Below, in pieces: positions 11,383-18,489 of a stretch of DNA of 63,058 nucleotides. Position numbers and translations under genes: made by a program. Origin of the DNA: Acidobacteriota bacterium (lineage in GTDB: Bacteria; Acidobacteriota; Terriglobia; Terriglobales; Acidobacteriaceae); NCBI GenBank assembly GCA_021779935.1, contig JAJXZT010000041.1, forward strand, positions 1 through 63,058. Direction: 5' to 3'. The first letter of the stretch is position 1. Each line of letters opens with the position of its first letter. The notes below the pieces were generated by a model, which worked only from the letters and a program-made list of their open reading frames with translations, ran no database searches and had not been told where the DNA came from.

Positions 11383-13251
11383 GTGACCCGTCGCATAGCA
11401 CCCGCTGGCCAGTTTGCTCAGTGGCTGAAGCAGAAATTTCCCCAGTACGCTTCTGTCCCGGACGAAAAACTCATCCAGTCGTTCCTAAAAAGCAATCCCG
11501 CTTGTTCCGCTGAATACGATGGAAACACGCTTGTCAGTGTAAGCTGGGAACAATCGCCTCCCACTGAAGCAGAGAACAGCGTTACTCCGGGAACTGAGAA
11601 CCAACGCAATGTTTCGACGTTGAGGGTTCCACCCGCGAAGACCGCAAGCCCGACCGCCGTCGTGCAAGCCTCTACAGCAACGGAATCCGACTTTGGAAGA
11701 CAAGTTCCGTCTCCTCCGCCTTCCGAATCAGTAATGGTGACGCGATGTATTTCATGCGGAACGGAATTATCCCAGCCGACAAAGTTTTGCTCCGAATGCG
11801 GTGCTTCACAATTGCATGTGCCAAAGTCACAGACCGACGTTCCTGCCGAGATGTCTGAAGCAGCATCGGTTACGGCTGCTGGTTCTCTGACAGGACAGCA
11901 GCCGGAACATCTCCGGAGTCAGAGTTCCGAAGCCCAACCCAGACGGCACGAATCCACTCAGCCTCGTTCTCAGTACAGCTCACAGAATTCGACAGCGACT
12001 CCATTCTCAACAATTGTTCCGCCGCGCTCACCGCGACCCTTTTATGTAATTACTTTCGCGGTGGTAGCACTCGTAGCTGCTTTAGGTTTCGTCTGGCAGT
12101 CACGCCGAGCAACGCCAACCTCTCGTACCCAATCCGAGACGACGGCGTTGCCGCAGCCGAGCGGGCCAACTCAGGAACAAGTTGAAGAGGAGAATCGCAG
12201 AAAAGAACTCGCAGAAGCTGCCCAAAGGAAAGCGAGCCAAGAAGGTGCGGCATTCAGGGCAATCAAAACCAATATCGCCGCAAAGTATAGCGTCCAATTG
12301 CAGAAAGGTAGCGGAAGGAAATTCGGCGTCAACCAGATGGCCGCGATGGAATGGTTGCAGCAAGTCTTGAACAAAGTGCCGAAGGAAGACCTTGTAGACC
12401 TTATCTCCATGTACAAAGCGATGGAGGGATTTGACGGTTCAACAACTGCTGAGGCACTGCTCAAGTGCCAGCGGTCATTCGTCGGAAAGTTCTATGTGTT
12501 GCAGGGTGACGTATTTCAGATTCAAGCAACCCGAGACTATCCCAGAATCGGGGAAAATGAGTTTATGCTCTTCGGGAATGTGAATCTTCCTCCGTTCATA
12601 CCCGTAAATGTATCCGCGACTTCCAAAGAGAAAGTGCCTCCGTACCGTATCGCGCCAATGCTCGCGAGAATCGTGGGATTCGGTAAAGGTGAGACTCGTG
12701 GCGGCAAAACAATAATCGTCCCTGAAGTTGAAATCATCATCGTGGTCAGCGGCTCAAGCTTTACTACGGATGTTTCAGACGTAATCGTCAACGACCCGAT
12801 TCTCGTTGCGAAGTGGATGGGCTTGTCTGTACAGGACAGCGTATTCAAATACGTGAAGTTCCCCGATGGGTTCTTGGTCGGCGAGTTGTGCAGTAAGCCA
12901 ACCGCCTTCCAAGAAAAGCAATTCTGTTATGCCGCGAATTGGAAGCCTTGGATTAAGGAACTCAAACGCCAGCTTGCGGGGGGCAACTTAACGCAGCTTG
13001 AAGCGGACAGTGGAACCCAGACGCCGGGAAATCTGGTCGTTACTTGGGACTCTCAGCAGCGCGTCGTTTTCAGCGGGTTTCGACCTCATGCGGGTGATGA
13101 CGCGAGCGCGTACTTCGTAGTTAGTCCGCAGACGAAAGAACTGGACATCATTTGGCGAAGCGAGAAAGGTGTGACGTATCTTGGGCCACACGCTTCGTTC
13201 CTTCGAGCCCAAGGCTTTAACGAATGGCTCGACTCTATTCCCAACGAGTAG
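11383..13251 (+). CDS. zinc-ribbon, single-TM protein of unknown function
   Basis: A 622-aa protein starting at GTG after ggagg (11369-11373). Layout: an N-terminal helical module (about 1-45, QFAQWLKQKFPQYASVPDEK), a low-complexity linker, a zinc ribbon (about 122-147, CISCGTELSQPTKFCSECGA), a Ser/Gln/Pro-rich linker, one transmembrane helix (about 218-240, YVITFAVVALVAALGFVW), a charged coiled segment (EEENRRKELAEAAQRKAS), and a globular C-terminal region of about 330 aa outside recognised families. This resembles zinc-ribbon membrane proteins with a sensor-like outer domain. The gene is alone between two 75-bp inverted repeats, and its codon choice looks less GC-biased than the backbone, suggesting it arrived by transfer. 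Confidence 0.7.
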   Translation: MTRRIAPAGQFAQWLKQKFPQYASVPDEKLIQSFLKSNPACSAEYDGNTLVSVSWEQSPPTEAENSVTPGTENQRNVSTLRVPPAKTASPTAVVQASTATESDFGRQVPSPPPSESVMVTRCISCGTELSQPTKFCSECGASQLHVPKSQTDVPAEMSEAASVTAAGSLTGQQPEHLRSQSSEAQPRRHESTQPRSQYSSQNSTATPFSTIVPPRSPRPFYVITFAVVALVAALGFVWQSRRATPTSRTQSETTALPQPSGPTQEQVEEENRRKELAEAAQRKASQEGAAFRAIKTNIAAKYSVQLQKGSGRKFGVNQMAAMEWLQQVLNKVPKEDLVDLISMYKAMEGFDGSTTAEALLKCQRSFVGKFYVLQGDVFQIQATRDYPRIGENEFMLFGNVNLPPFIPVNVSATSKEKVPPYRIAPMLARIVGFGKGETRGGKTIIVPEVEIIIVVSGSSFTTDVSDVIVNDPILVAKWMGLSVQDSVFKYVKFPDGFLVGELCSKPTAFQEKQFCYAANWKPWIKELKRQLAGGNLTQLEADSGTQTPGNLVVTWDSQQRVVFSGFRPHAGDDASAYFVVSPQTKELDIIWRSEKGVTYLGPHASFLRAQGFNEWLDSIPNE

Positions 13252-13422
13252 GGATTCACGCGATTCCTCCCCATCGCCACTTTCTTGCAGTCCGATGAAC
13301 AGAGAGGGCGCTCCCTTCACAGTTCCGCACCCCTGTCACCCTAGAATGCTTCGTCCTTGCCCCCGCAACTTCGTATCGCGGTTTTCATAGCTTCAACTCC
13401 GCGGAGAGCTAAGCTCTTGTCG

Positions 13423-13498
13423 GGCAGGTGGCCCGGGTTACCGAAAAAGTCCTGACGGTGGCCCGTTCAAGCCCTCGTTTGGCTTGAGCGGGGCAGTT
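13423..13498 (+). repeat. 75-bp inverted repeat, right arm, with REP family A copy 4
   Basis: ggcaggtggcccgggttaccg ... cggtggcccgttcaagcc ... ggcttgagcggggcagtt, the reverse complement of 10961-11035 apart from a short divergent patch. Together the arms bracket 2.4 kb carrying the zinc-ribbon gene. Confidence 0.75.
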
Positions 13499-13586
13499 CC
13501 AACCGAGGCGACCAGGCGTAAGGCACCGATCACAATAGTTACCGGATGTCGAATGAATCTCTCACATAGTCCATCAGGATGTGTCC

Positions 13587-13853
13587 ATGTCTTCATCAAC
13601 CGCGTTACGCGAAGAACTCGAGTCACTGCGTCGCGTCTTTGCGAAGTCAGACGCAGAAACGTACCGTGAACACTTTGACGAATTTCTGCGTCAACACGAA
13701 TTCGAGCTGGCATTACACTCGGTTTGTGACTATCTGATTGGGATGGCTTCTGCTTGCGATGCACTCACCTTGGAGTGCATTCAACGTTTACATGAAGGCA
13801 TGAAGATTGAGGATGATTGTGTGCTTCGGCTTTGCTCCTCTCGACGTGACTGA
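13587..13853 (+). CDS. small helical protein, possibly MafI-like immunity family
   Basis: An 88-aa acidic, all-helical protein. The ATG at 13587 follows aggatg at a normal distance. The pattern LRQHEFELALHSVCDYLIG followed by ECIQRLHEGMKI resembles small immunity proteins of the MafI type, in which a short helix pair carries 'E..LALE.LCD.L'. No toxin gene is adjacent, so if the resemblance is real it is an orphan immunity gene. I regard the family assignment as tentative. Confidence 0.5.
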   Translation: MSSSTALREELESLRRVFAKSDAETYREHFDEFLRQHEFELALHSVCDYLIGMASACDALTLECIQRLHEGMKIEDDCVLRLCSSRRD

Positions 13854-13896
13854 CAACGAGAACCTTTCACAGGCTTTCGGCTTTCCGTCCTAACGC

Positions 13897-13928
13897 AAAA
13901 CGCCCTGCAGTGTAGCGCTGCCGGGCGT
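13897..13928 (-). terminator. terminator of the structured RNA gene
   Basis: On the minus strand acgcccggcag - 7-nt loop - ctgcagggcgt followed by ttttgcg. The stem has 10 of 11 pairs. Confidence 0.75.
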
Positions 13929-14105
13929 CGGTTAGCTGTTGGGATTGGCCTGAGGCGGGCTCACTCCGGCGTATCGTGACACGACCTATTTCGTGTCCCC
14001 GGCGCCTTGTGTGACCCTGCGACAGACTTCCCGAGAACCTCTTCGGGTCCCGGTCCCCTCGGACCGGAAGCTAAGTCTGGCGAGTGTGCTAGAGCGAGAA
14101 CCGCC

Positions 14106-14168
14106 CTAAGCCTCAGCCACCTCACTGATCACGTTATGTCTGCTACAGTCGTCGGAACTTTTTGACAT
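14106..14168 (-). CDS. 20-aa peptide reading frame at the 5' end of the structured RNA
   Basis: Encodes MSKSSDDCSRHNVISEVAEA. The ATG at 14168 is preceded by a perfect aggaggt Shine-Dalgarno sequence with a 6-bp spacer, stronger than that of most genes in the window. The stop codon TAG is at the base of the closing RNA stem. A leader peptide or a regulator-RNA-encoded peptide (as in SgrS/SgrT) are both possible. No homologue is known to me. Confidence 0.55.
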   Translation of the reverse strand: MSKSSDDCSRHNVISEVAEA

Positions 14169-14196
14169 CGGACCACCTCCTCTCTAGTGTGCCCGC

Positions 14197-14225
14197 ATCC
14201 TACCCCCGACCCATGCCAGTGTCAA
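14197..14225 (-). promoter_or_regulatory. strong sigma70-type promoter of the structured RNA gene
   Basis: TTGACA (14225-14220) and TAGGAT (14202-14197) with a 17-bp spacer on the minus strand. Transcription would start near 14190, about 22 nt before the ATG. Confidence 0.75.
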
Positions 14226-14389
14226 AGGCATCAACATGCTATACAAGAAAGTGACTCGGCAGTAGCAAGGGAGTTAATAGGGAATGGTACTCGGAAGTTA
14301 CTGATGACACATCAGTAAACCTGGTAAATTTCGTTCTCTTCGCGACGTGCGTATAGCCGCGGAGGTGCATGTTTACTGGAGTTTTTTGC

Positions 14390-15001
14390 TTAACCCTTCC
14401 ACACGTAAGCGTCGTCCTGCGGCAATCCGATGTGTTTTAGCACCCGATTTACGAACTCACGCGCCACTTGGTCGAACGATTCTGGATGGTTGTAAAACGT
14501 TGGAATCAAAGGATATATCGTTGCCCCAGCATCGGCCGCCAGGGACATATTTCGCAGGTGGATCTTATTCAACGGCGTCTCTCGGACGCACAGCACCAGC
14601 GGCTTTTTTTCTTTCAAACATACGTCCGCCGCGCGTTCAATTAGCTGCGAAGCGATCCCATTGGCTATCTTCGCCAGCGTTCCCATCGAGCACGGAATCA
14701 CCACCATCGCATCCGTCGGATACGACCCGCTGGCGATGTTCGCGCCAATGTCATTGTTGTTCTGCGTCTTGACCTTGATGCTCGTTTTCCCCAGTAAATT
14801 CGCGGCTAAATCGTTACGCCCAGAAAATCCAAGTTCCTCTGCAATCACCCGCAGCGCGTTCTCTGACACGACAAAATTTACCGTTTGCACGCGCTCGTCG
14901 GCCTCCAGCGCGCGCAGCATTTCGCGCGCAAACACCGATCCGCTCGCGCCTGTTACTGCCACCGTGATTGTCCTGGGTGTTGTTTCCATCGTCGTCTGCA
15001 T
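14390..15001 (-). CDS. ubiX: UbiX family flavin prenyltransferase
   Basis: A 203-aa flavin prenyltransferase that joins dimethylallyl phosphate to FMN to make the prenyl-FMN cofactor of UbiD-type decarboxylases. The N-terminal FMN-binding motif VTGASGSVFAREML, the segment VVIPCSMGTLAKIANG (catalytic region) and KPLVLCVRETPLNKIHLRNM are conserved. No ubiD is next to it; the neighbour is divergent larB. It probably serves ubiquinone/menaquinone or aromatic-acid decarboxylation elsewhere in the genome. The gene's 5' end is shared with the larB promoter region of about 75 bp. Confidence 0.94.
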   Translation of the reverse strand: MQTTMETTPRTITVAVTGASGSVFAREMLRALEADERVQTVNFVVSENALRVIAEELGFSGRNDLAANLLGKTSIKVKTQNNNDIGANIASGSYPTDAMVVIPCSMGTLAKIANGIASQLIERAADVCLKEKKPLVLCVRETPLNKIHLRNMSLAADAGATIYPLIPTFYNHPESFDQVAREFVNRVLKHIGLPQDDAYVWKG

Positions 15002-15077
15002 CTATCGTAAGAGTATTCGTTCTCCCCTCAATTGGGCAAGAAATGCCCGAATAATGCTGGAATGATAAGCTGAATCC

Positions 15078-15824
15078 GTGGATGCCAAACGCCTGAAGAA
15101 GCTACTCGAACAGGTTCGTGAGCACAAGGTCTCGCCCGACGAAGCCTTGCAGCAATTGAAGAACCTGCCGTTCGAAGATCTTGGTTTCGCCAAGGTCGAC
15201 CACCACCGCGCCTTGCGCACCGGCGTGCCGGAAGTAATTTTCGGCCCCGGAAAAACTCCCGCTCACCTCGCGGAGATCTTCGCAACGCTGGCCGCGCGCG
15301 GCAATAACGTGCTGGCCACGCGCGTTAGTCCGGAGCAGGCAAAAGCAGTGAAGCGCAAAGTGCGGCGCGTGAAGTTTGAGGAATCTGCGCGTGCGCTGGT
15401 TCTGCGTCAACACAGCGAACAATACGGCAAGGGGAGCATTGTCGTAATTTCCGCTGGTACCAGCGACATGCCCGTTGCGGAAGAAGCTGCGGTTACAGCG
15501 GAGTTGATGGGAAACGTAGTCGAGCGCGTGTACGATGTCGGAGTCGCCGGCTTGCATCGCCTGCTCGCTCACAAAGATGCTCTCCAGCGTGCGCGTGTGT
15601 TGGTTGTCTGTGCCGGCATGGAAGGTGCATTGCCGAGTGTGGTTGGTGGACTGGTTGGCGTGCCTGTCATCGCCGTACCGACAAGTGTCGGCTACGGCGC
15701 TGCATTCGGGGGGCTGACGGCACTGTTGGGAATGATAAACTCCTGTGCTTCCAATGTGACCGTCGTCAATATCGACAACGGATTTGGTGCGGCATATGTA
15801 GCGTCGATGATTAATCGCATCTAA
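15078..15824 (+). CDS. larB: nickel-pincer cofactor biosynthesis protein LarB
   Basis: A 248-aa protein. The C-terminal two-thirds match the AIR-carboxylase-like LarB domain (VISAGTSDMPVAEEAA, YDVGVAGLHRLL, VCAGMEGALPSVVGGL, PTSVGYGA). LarB carboxylates and hydrolyses nicotinic acid adenine dinucleotide, the first step to the nickel-pincer nucleotide of lactate racemase and related enzymes. It starts at GTG without a good ribosome binding site. LarC and LarE partners are not in the window. Divergent from ubiX, another cofactor-maker. Confidence 0.93.
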   Translation: MDAKRLKKLLEQVREHKVSPDEALQQLKNLPFEDLGFAKVDHHRALRTGVPEVIFGPGKTPAHLAEIFATLAARGNNVLATRVSPEQAKAVKRKVRRVKFEESARALVLRQHSEQYGKGSIVVISAGTSDMPVAEEAAVTAELMGNVVERVYDVGVAGLHRLLAHKDALQRARVLVVCAGMEGALPSVVGGLVGVPVIAVPTSVGYGAAFGGLTALLGMINSCASNVTVVNIDNGFGAAYVASMINRI

Positions 15825-15847
15825 CTAAATTGACAGTGAAACAAGTC

Positions 15848-16327
15848 ATGCCGAAAGAAAGCATAGTCGCCAGGGAAATCAAGCAGAAGAAGCCATTCAC
15901 CAGCCTTGAAGAAGAGGCGTATGTTGCGCTCCTGCGCACCACGGATGCGCTGGGCTTTGGCGCAATCGAACTCTTTAAGGACTACGGCATCTCTCCCACG
16001 CAGTACAACGTACTCCGCATTTTGCGCGGATCGGAGCCTTGTGGCCGCCGCTGCGGAGAGATTGCGGAGAGAATGGTCACGCGCGATCCGGACATCACGC
16101 GTCTACTGGACCGTATGGAAAAGAGCGGGTGGATTACTCGCAAACGCGACCAGGGAGACCGTCGCGTTGTGGTGACCAAGATCACCTCGAAGGGACTCGA
16201 CCTCTTGAAGCAGATGGACCGTCCTCTCGCGGAATTTCACAAGCGGCAACTTGGCCACGTAGGTGAACAGAAGCTGCGGAAACTTCTCGAACTGTTGAAC
16301 GTCGCGCGGAGTGGATGCCAGGAATAA
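15848..16327 (+). CDS. MarR-family transcription regulator
   Basis: A 159-aa winged-helix protein (about residues 25-145): DYGISPTQYNVLRILRG, then the recognition helix region VTRDPDITRLLDRMEKSGWI and the wing RKRDQGDRRVVVTKITSKG. MarR dimers bind palindromic operators and release on binding phenolic or oxidant ligands. The start is uncertain: ATG at 15848 or GTG at 15836. It starts shortly after larB, so it may be co-transcribed, and it ends before a bidirectional terminator. Confidence 0.85.
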   Translation: MPKESIVAREIKQKKPFTSLEEEAYVALLRTTDALGFGAIELFKDYGISPTQYNVLRILRGSEPCGRRCGEIAERMVTRDPDITRLLDRMEKSGWITRKRDQGDRRVVVTKITSKGLDLLKQMDRPLAEFHKRQLGHVGEQKLRKLLELLNVARSGCQE

Positions 16328-16407
16328 TCGTCGTAGAAACGTCTTGCCATGCGGAGTCGTTGGAAAGCGCCGCAACAGGTCATGGCATCCGACTCCTATA
16401 ACACGCA

Positions 16408-16436
16408 AAAAGGCGCGGATCGGATCCGCGCCTTTT
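16408..16436. terminator. bidirectional intrinsic terminator
   Basis: aaaaggcgcggat - cgg - atccgcgcctttt: a perfect 13-bp stem with A/T flanks on both sides. It can serve the MarR gene from the left and purB from the right. Confidence 0.9.
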
Positions 16437-16452
16437 GTATTTCATGCAGTTT

Positions 16453-17793
16453 CTACTTCTTCCTGCCGCTTGTTTTTTTTGATGTCTTCTTCGCTGCGTC
16501 TCGACCGAAGACCCGACGGAAGATCTTGTCGACATTGCGAAGCTGACGCCTGAGGTCAAACGCGCGTTCTATCGTCTTGCGATCAACCCTGCTCGTAATG
16601 TCGGGATCGCCGAGTATCAGCTCGCGGAAGTTCAAATCTTCCTTCCACGCGCGCATGGCGTTACGCTGCACGATGCGATAGGCATCCTCGCGAAGCACCC
16701 CGGCTTCCACCAGGTCAAGGAGAAGTTGTCCGCTGAAAACAAGGCCTCCCGTGGAGTGCAGATTGCGCAGCATTCGCTCGGGGTACACGAAAAGGGTATC
16801 GACCAGGTTTGCCGTCTTGTGTAACAGATAATCGACGAGCGTGGTTGAGTCGGGCAGAATGATCCGCTCGACCGATGAGTGCGAGATGTCTCGCTCGTGC
16901 CAAAGCGGAACATTTTCAAAGGCGGCTTGGGCGTTTGAGCGGACAACACGGGCCAGGCCGCTGATCTGTTCGCACGTTACGGGATTGCGTTTGTGCGGCA
17001 TGGCGGACGAGCCCTTCTGCTTTTCGCTGAAGAACTCTTCGGCCTCGCGTACCTCAGTGCGTTGGAGATGACGGATCTCCGTGGCGATCTTATCGAGCGT
17101 CGAGGCTATGACCGCCAGTGTGGCTACATAATACGCGTGGCGATCGCGCTGAATAACCTGCGATGACACGGCTGCGGCTTGGAGACCGACCCGGCGGCAG
17201 ATGGCTTCTTCGTACTCGGGGTCGAGATGTGCGGCATTGCCGACAGCTCCCGAGAGTTTTCCGACGCGCATTTGTTCGGCCGCTTGATCGAAGCGTTCGA
17301 GGTTGCGTTGCATCTCGGAGTACCAGTTCGCGATCTTGAGGCCAAAGGTAATAGGTTCGGCGTGGACTCCGTGAGTGCGTCCGATCTGCGGCGTGTGCTG
17401 GAACTCCACGGCGCGACGCTTCAGCACGTCGAGGAAGCGGACAATGTCCTGCCGGATTATGGCCGAAGCCTGTGCTACGAGCAGCGCCTGCGCCGTGTCG
17501 ACGACGTCGTTGGATGTAAGTCCATAGTGGAGCCAACGGGATTCCGGCCCGACCTTTTCGGCAACGGCGGTGGTAAAGGCAATGACATCGTGCTTCACCT
17601 CCGCTTCGATTTCGTAAATGCGGTTAAGGTCGAAGTCTCCCTTGGTGCGAATGGCCCTGGCGGCGGACTTGGGTACGAGTCCGGCTGCGGCGAGCGTTTC
17701 GCTGGCAGCAATCTCGACCTGGAGCCAGGTGCGAAACTTGTTTTCGTCGCTCCATATGCTGCCCATCTCGGGGCGGGTGTACCGAGGAATCAA
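16453..17793 (-). CDS. purB: adenylosuccinate lyase
   Basis: A 446-aa member of the fumarase/aspartase superfamily that cleaves SAICAR and adenylosuccinate in purine synthesis. The signature loop GSSAMPHKRNPVTCEQ carries the catalytic serine (about residue 263), and the histidine in IGRTHGVHAEPITFG is the general acid. The start matches the family N-terminus (MIPRYTRPEMGSIWSDENKF). The C-terminal tail is rich in Lys and Ser (DAAKKTSKKTSGRKK), a basic extension. It stands alone between two MarR genes. Confidence 0.96.
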   Translation of the reverse strand: MIPRYTRPEMGSIWSDENKFRTWLQVEIAASETLAAAGLVPKSAARAIRTKGDFDLNRIYEIEAEVKHDVIAFTTAVAEKVGPESRWLHYGLTSNDVVDTAQALLVAQASAIIRQDIVRFLDVLKRRAVEFQHTPQIGRTHGVHAEPITFGLKIANWYSEMQRNLERFDQAAEQMRVGKLSGAVGNAAHLDPEYEEAICRRVGLQAAAVSSQVIQRDRHAYYVATLAVIASTLDKIATEIRHLQRTEVREAEEFFSEKQKGSSAMPHKRNPVTCEQISGLARVVRSNAQAAFENVPLWHERDISHSSVERIILPDSTTLVDYLLHKTANLVDTLFVYPERMLRNLHSTGGLVFSGQLLLDLVEAGVLREDAYRIVQRNAMRAWKEDLNFRELILGDPDITSRVDRKTIERAFDLRRQLRNVDKIFRRVFGRDAAKKTSKKTSGRKK

Positions 17794-17924
17794 AGCGGTT
17801 CTCCTTGGATACTGGGTCTTCCTGGAAACTGTTGTGGAACCTAGTATTGTACAGGTTTACTGTGAATGTCTGCATCGCCGGGGCGGGATCCGGGCTGGTG
17901 ACGAAAAGATTTAGAGTGCAATAA

Positions 17925-17941
17925 ATATCGTATTACGATAT
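17925..17941. promoter_or_regulatory. perfect palindromic operator
   Basis: ATATCGTA-T-TACGATAT, a perfect 17-bp palindrome that ends 3 bp before the ribosome binding site of the MarR gene at 17958. It is a likely autoregulatory site for that regulator; PadR- and MarR-type proteins use operators of this shape. Confidence 0.7.
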
Positions 17942-17957
17942 ATAAAGGAAGGTGGAC

Positions 17958-18473
17958 ATGCGAACCGACCGCGACGTCGATGGGTTCGATTACCTGGCAC
18001 TGGCCGAATTCCGGTACCAGATCAGGAGGTTTTTGCGATTTAGCGAGGAGGCTGCACGGGTAGCCGGGATCGAGCCCCAGCAGCACCAATTGCTGCTCGC
18101 CGTGAAGGCGAGATCCGGGACCGTGCCGGCCAGCATCGGCGATGTCGCCGAGCGGCTGCAGATTCAGCACCATTCGGCGGTGGAACTCGTGGACCGACTT
18201 TCCGAGCAGGGCCTGGTGCAGCGCAGGCGTGGGACAACGGACCGACGGCGCGTGTTGCTCTCGCTGACCGCGAAGGGCGAGAGGATTCTGCGGGACCTTT
18301 CGCTACATCACCGCAAGGAATTGCAGGCAAGCGGACCGGAACTGATTGCGGCTCTACGGCGCCTGATTGGCCGCGCGCCAGCTCGCGATGAAGGCGCAAT
18401 CGAGACCCGCAAGCCGACAGTCGCAGCAGCCAGTGCCGTGCGTAAACCGCGTGCGAGGGTACGAAAAACATGA
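17958..18473 (+). CDS. MarR-family regulator linked to a CLC channel
   Basis: A 171-aa MarR protein: dimerisation helix (FRYQIRRFLRFSEEAARVAGIEPQQH), winged helix (about 45-125, VAERLQIQHHSAVELVDRLSEQGL, RRRGTTDRRRVLLSLTAKGE) and a basic Ala/Arg-rich tail. The ATG at 17958 is preceded by aaggaagg; an upstream GTG at 17952 overlaps the ribosome binding site and is less likely. A perfect palindrome lies 16 bp upstream. The next gene, a chloride channel, starts about 17 bp after its stop, so this protein most likely controls its own operon and the channel. Confidence 0.88.
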   Translation: MRTDRDVDGFDYLALAEFRYQIRRFLRFSEEAARVAGIEPQQHQLLLAVKARSGTVPASIGDVAERLQIQHHSAVELVDRLSEQGLVQRRRGTTDRRRVLLSLTAKGERILRDLSLHHRKELQASGPELIAALRRLIGRAPARDEGAIETRKPTVAAASAVRKPRARVRKT

Positions 18474-18489
18474 TGGAGCGTTTGATTCT

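Larger units (their letters stand above)
13894..14190 (-). ncRNA. unidentified structured RNA gene, possibly dual-function
   Basis: A stand-alone transcription unit of about 300 nt on the minus strand with a promoter (14197-14225), a short reading frame at its 5' end (14168-14106), a folded body and an intrinsic terminator (13900-13928). Helices visible: a closing stem pairing 14110-14118 with 13947-13956, CAGACTT/AAGTCTG (14023-14029 with 14073-14079) enclosing two hairpins (14030-14047 and 14050-14067), and GACACGA/TCGTGTC (13978-13997). It does not show the diagnostic elements of tmRNA, RNase P RNA, SRP RNA or a riboswitch class that I can recognise. It may be a lineage-specific RNA. Confidence 0.65.

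Noticed and set aside
13894-14190. tmRNA, RNase P RNA, SRP RNA or a known riboswitch
   Set aside because: No tRNA-like ends or T-loop for tmRNA, no conserved RNase P core, no SRP tetraloop motif, and no recognised riboswitch consensus.
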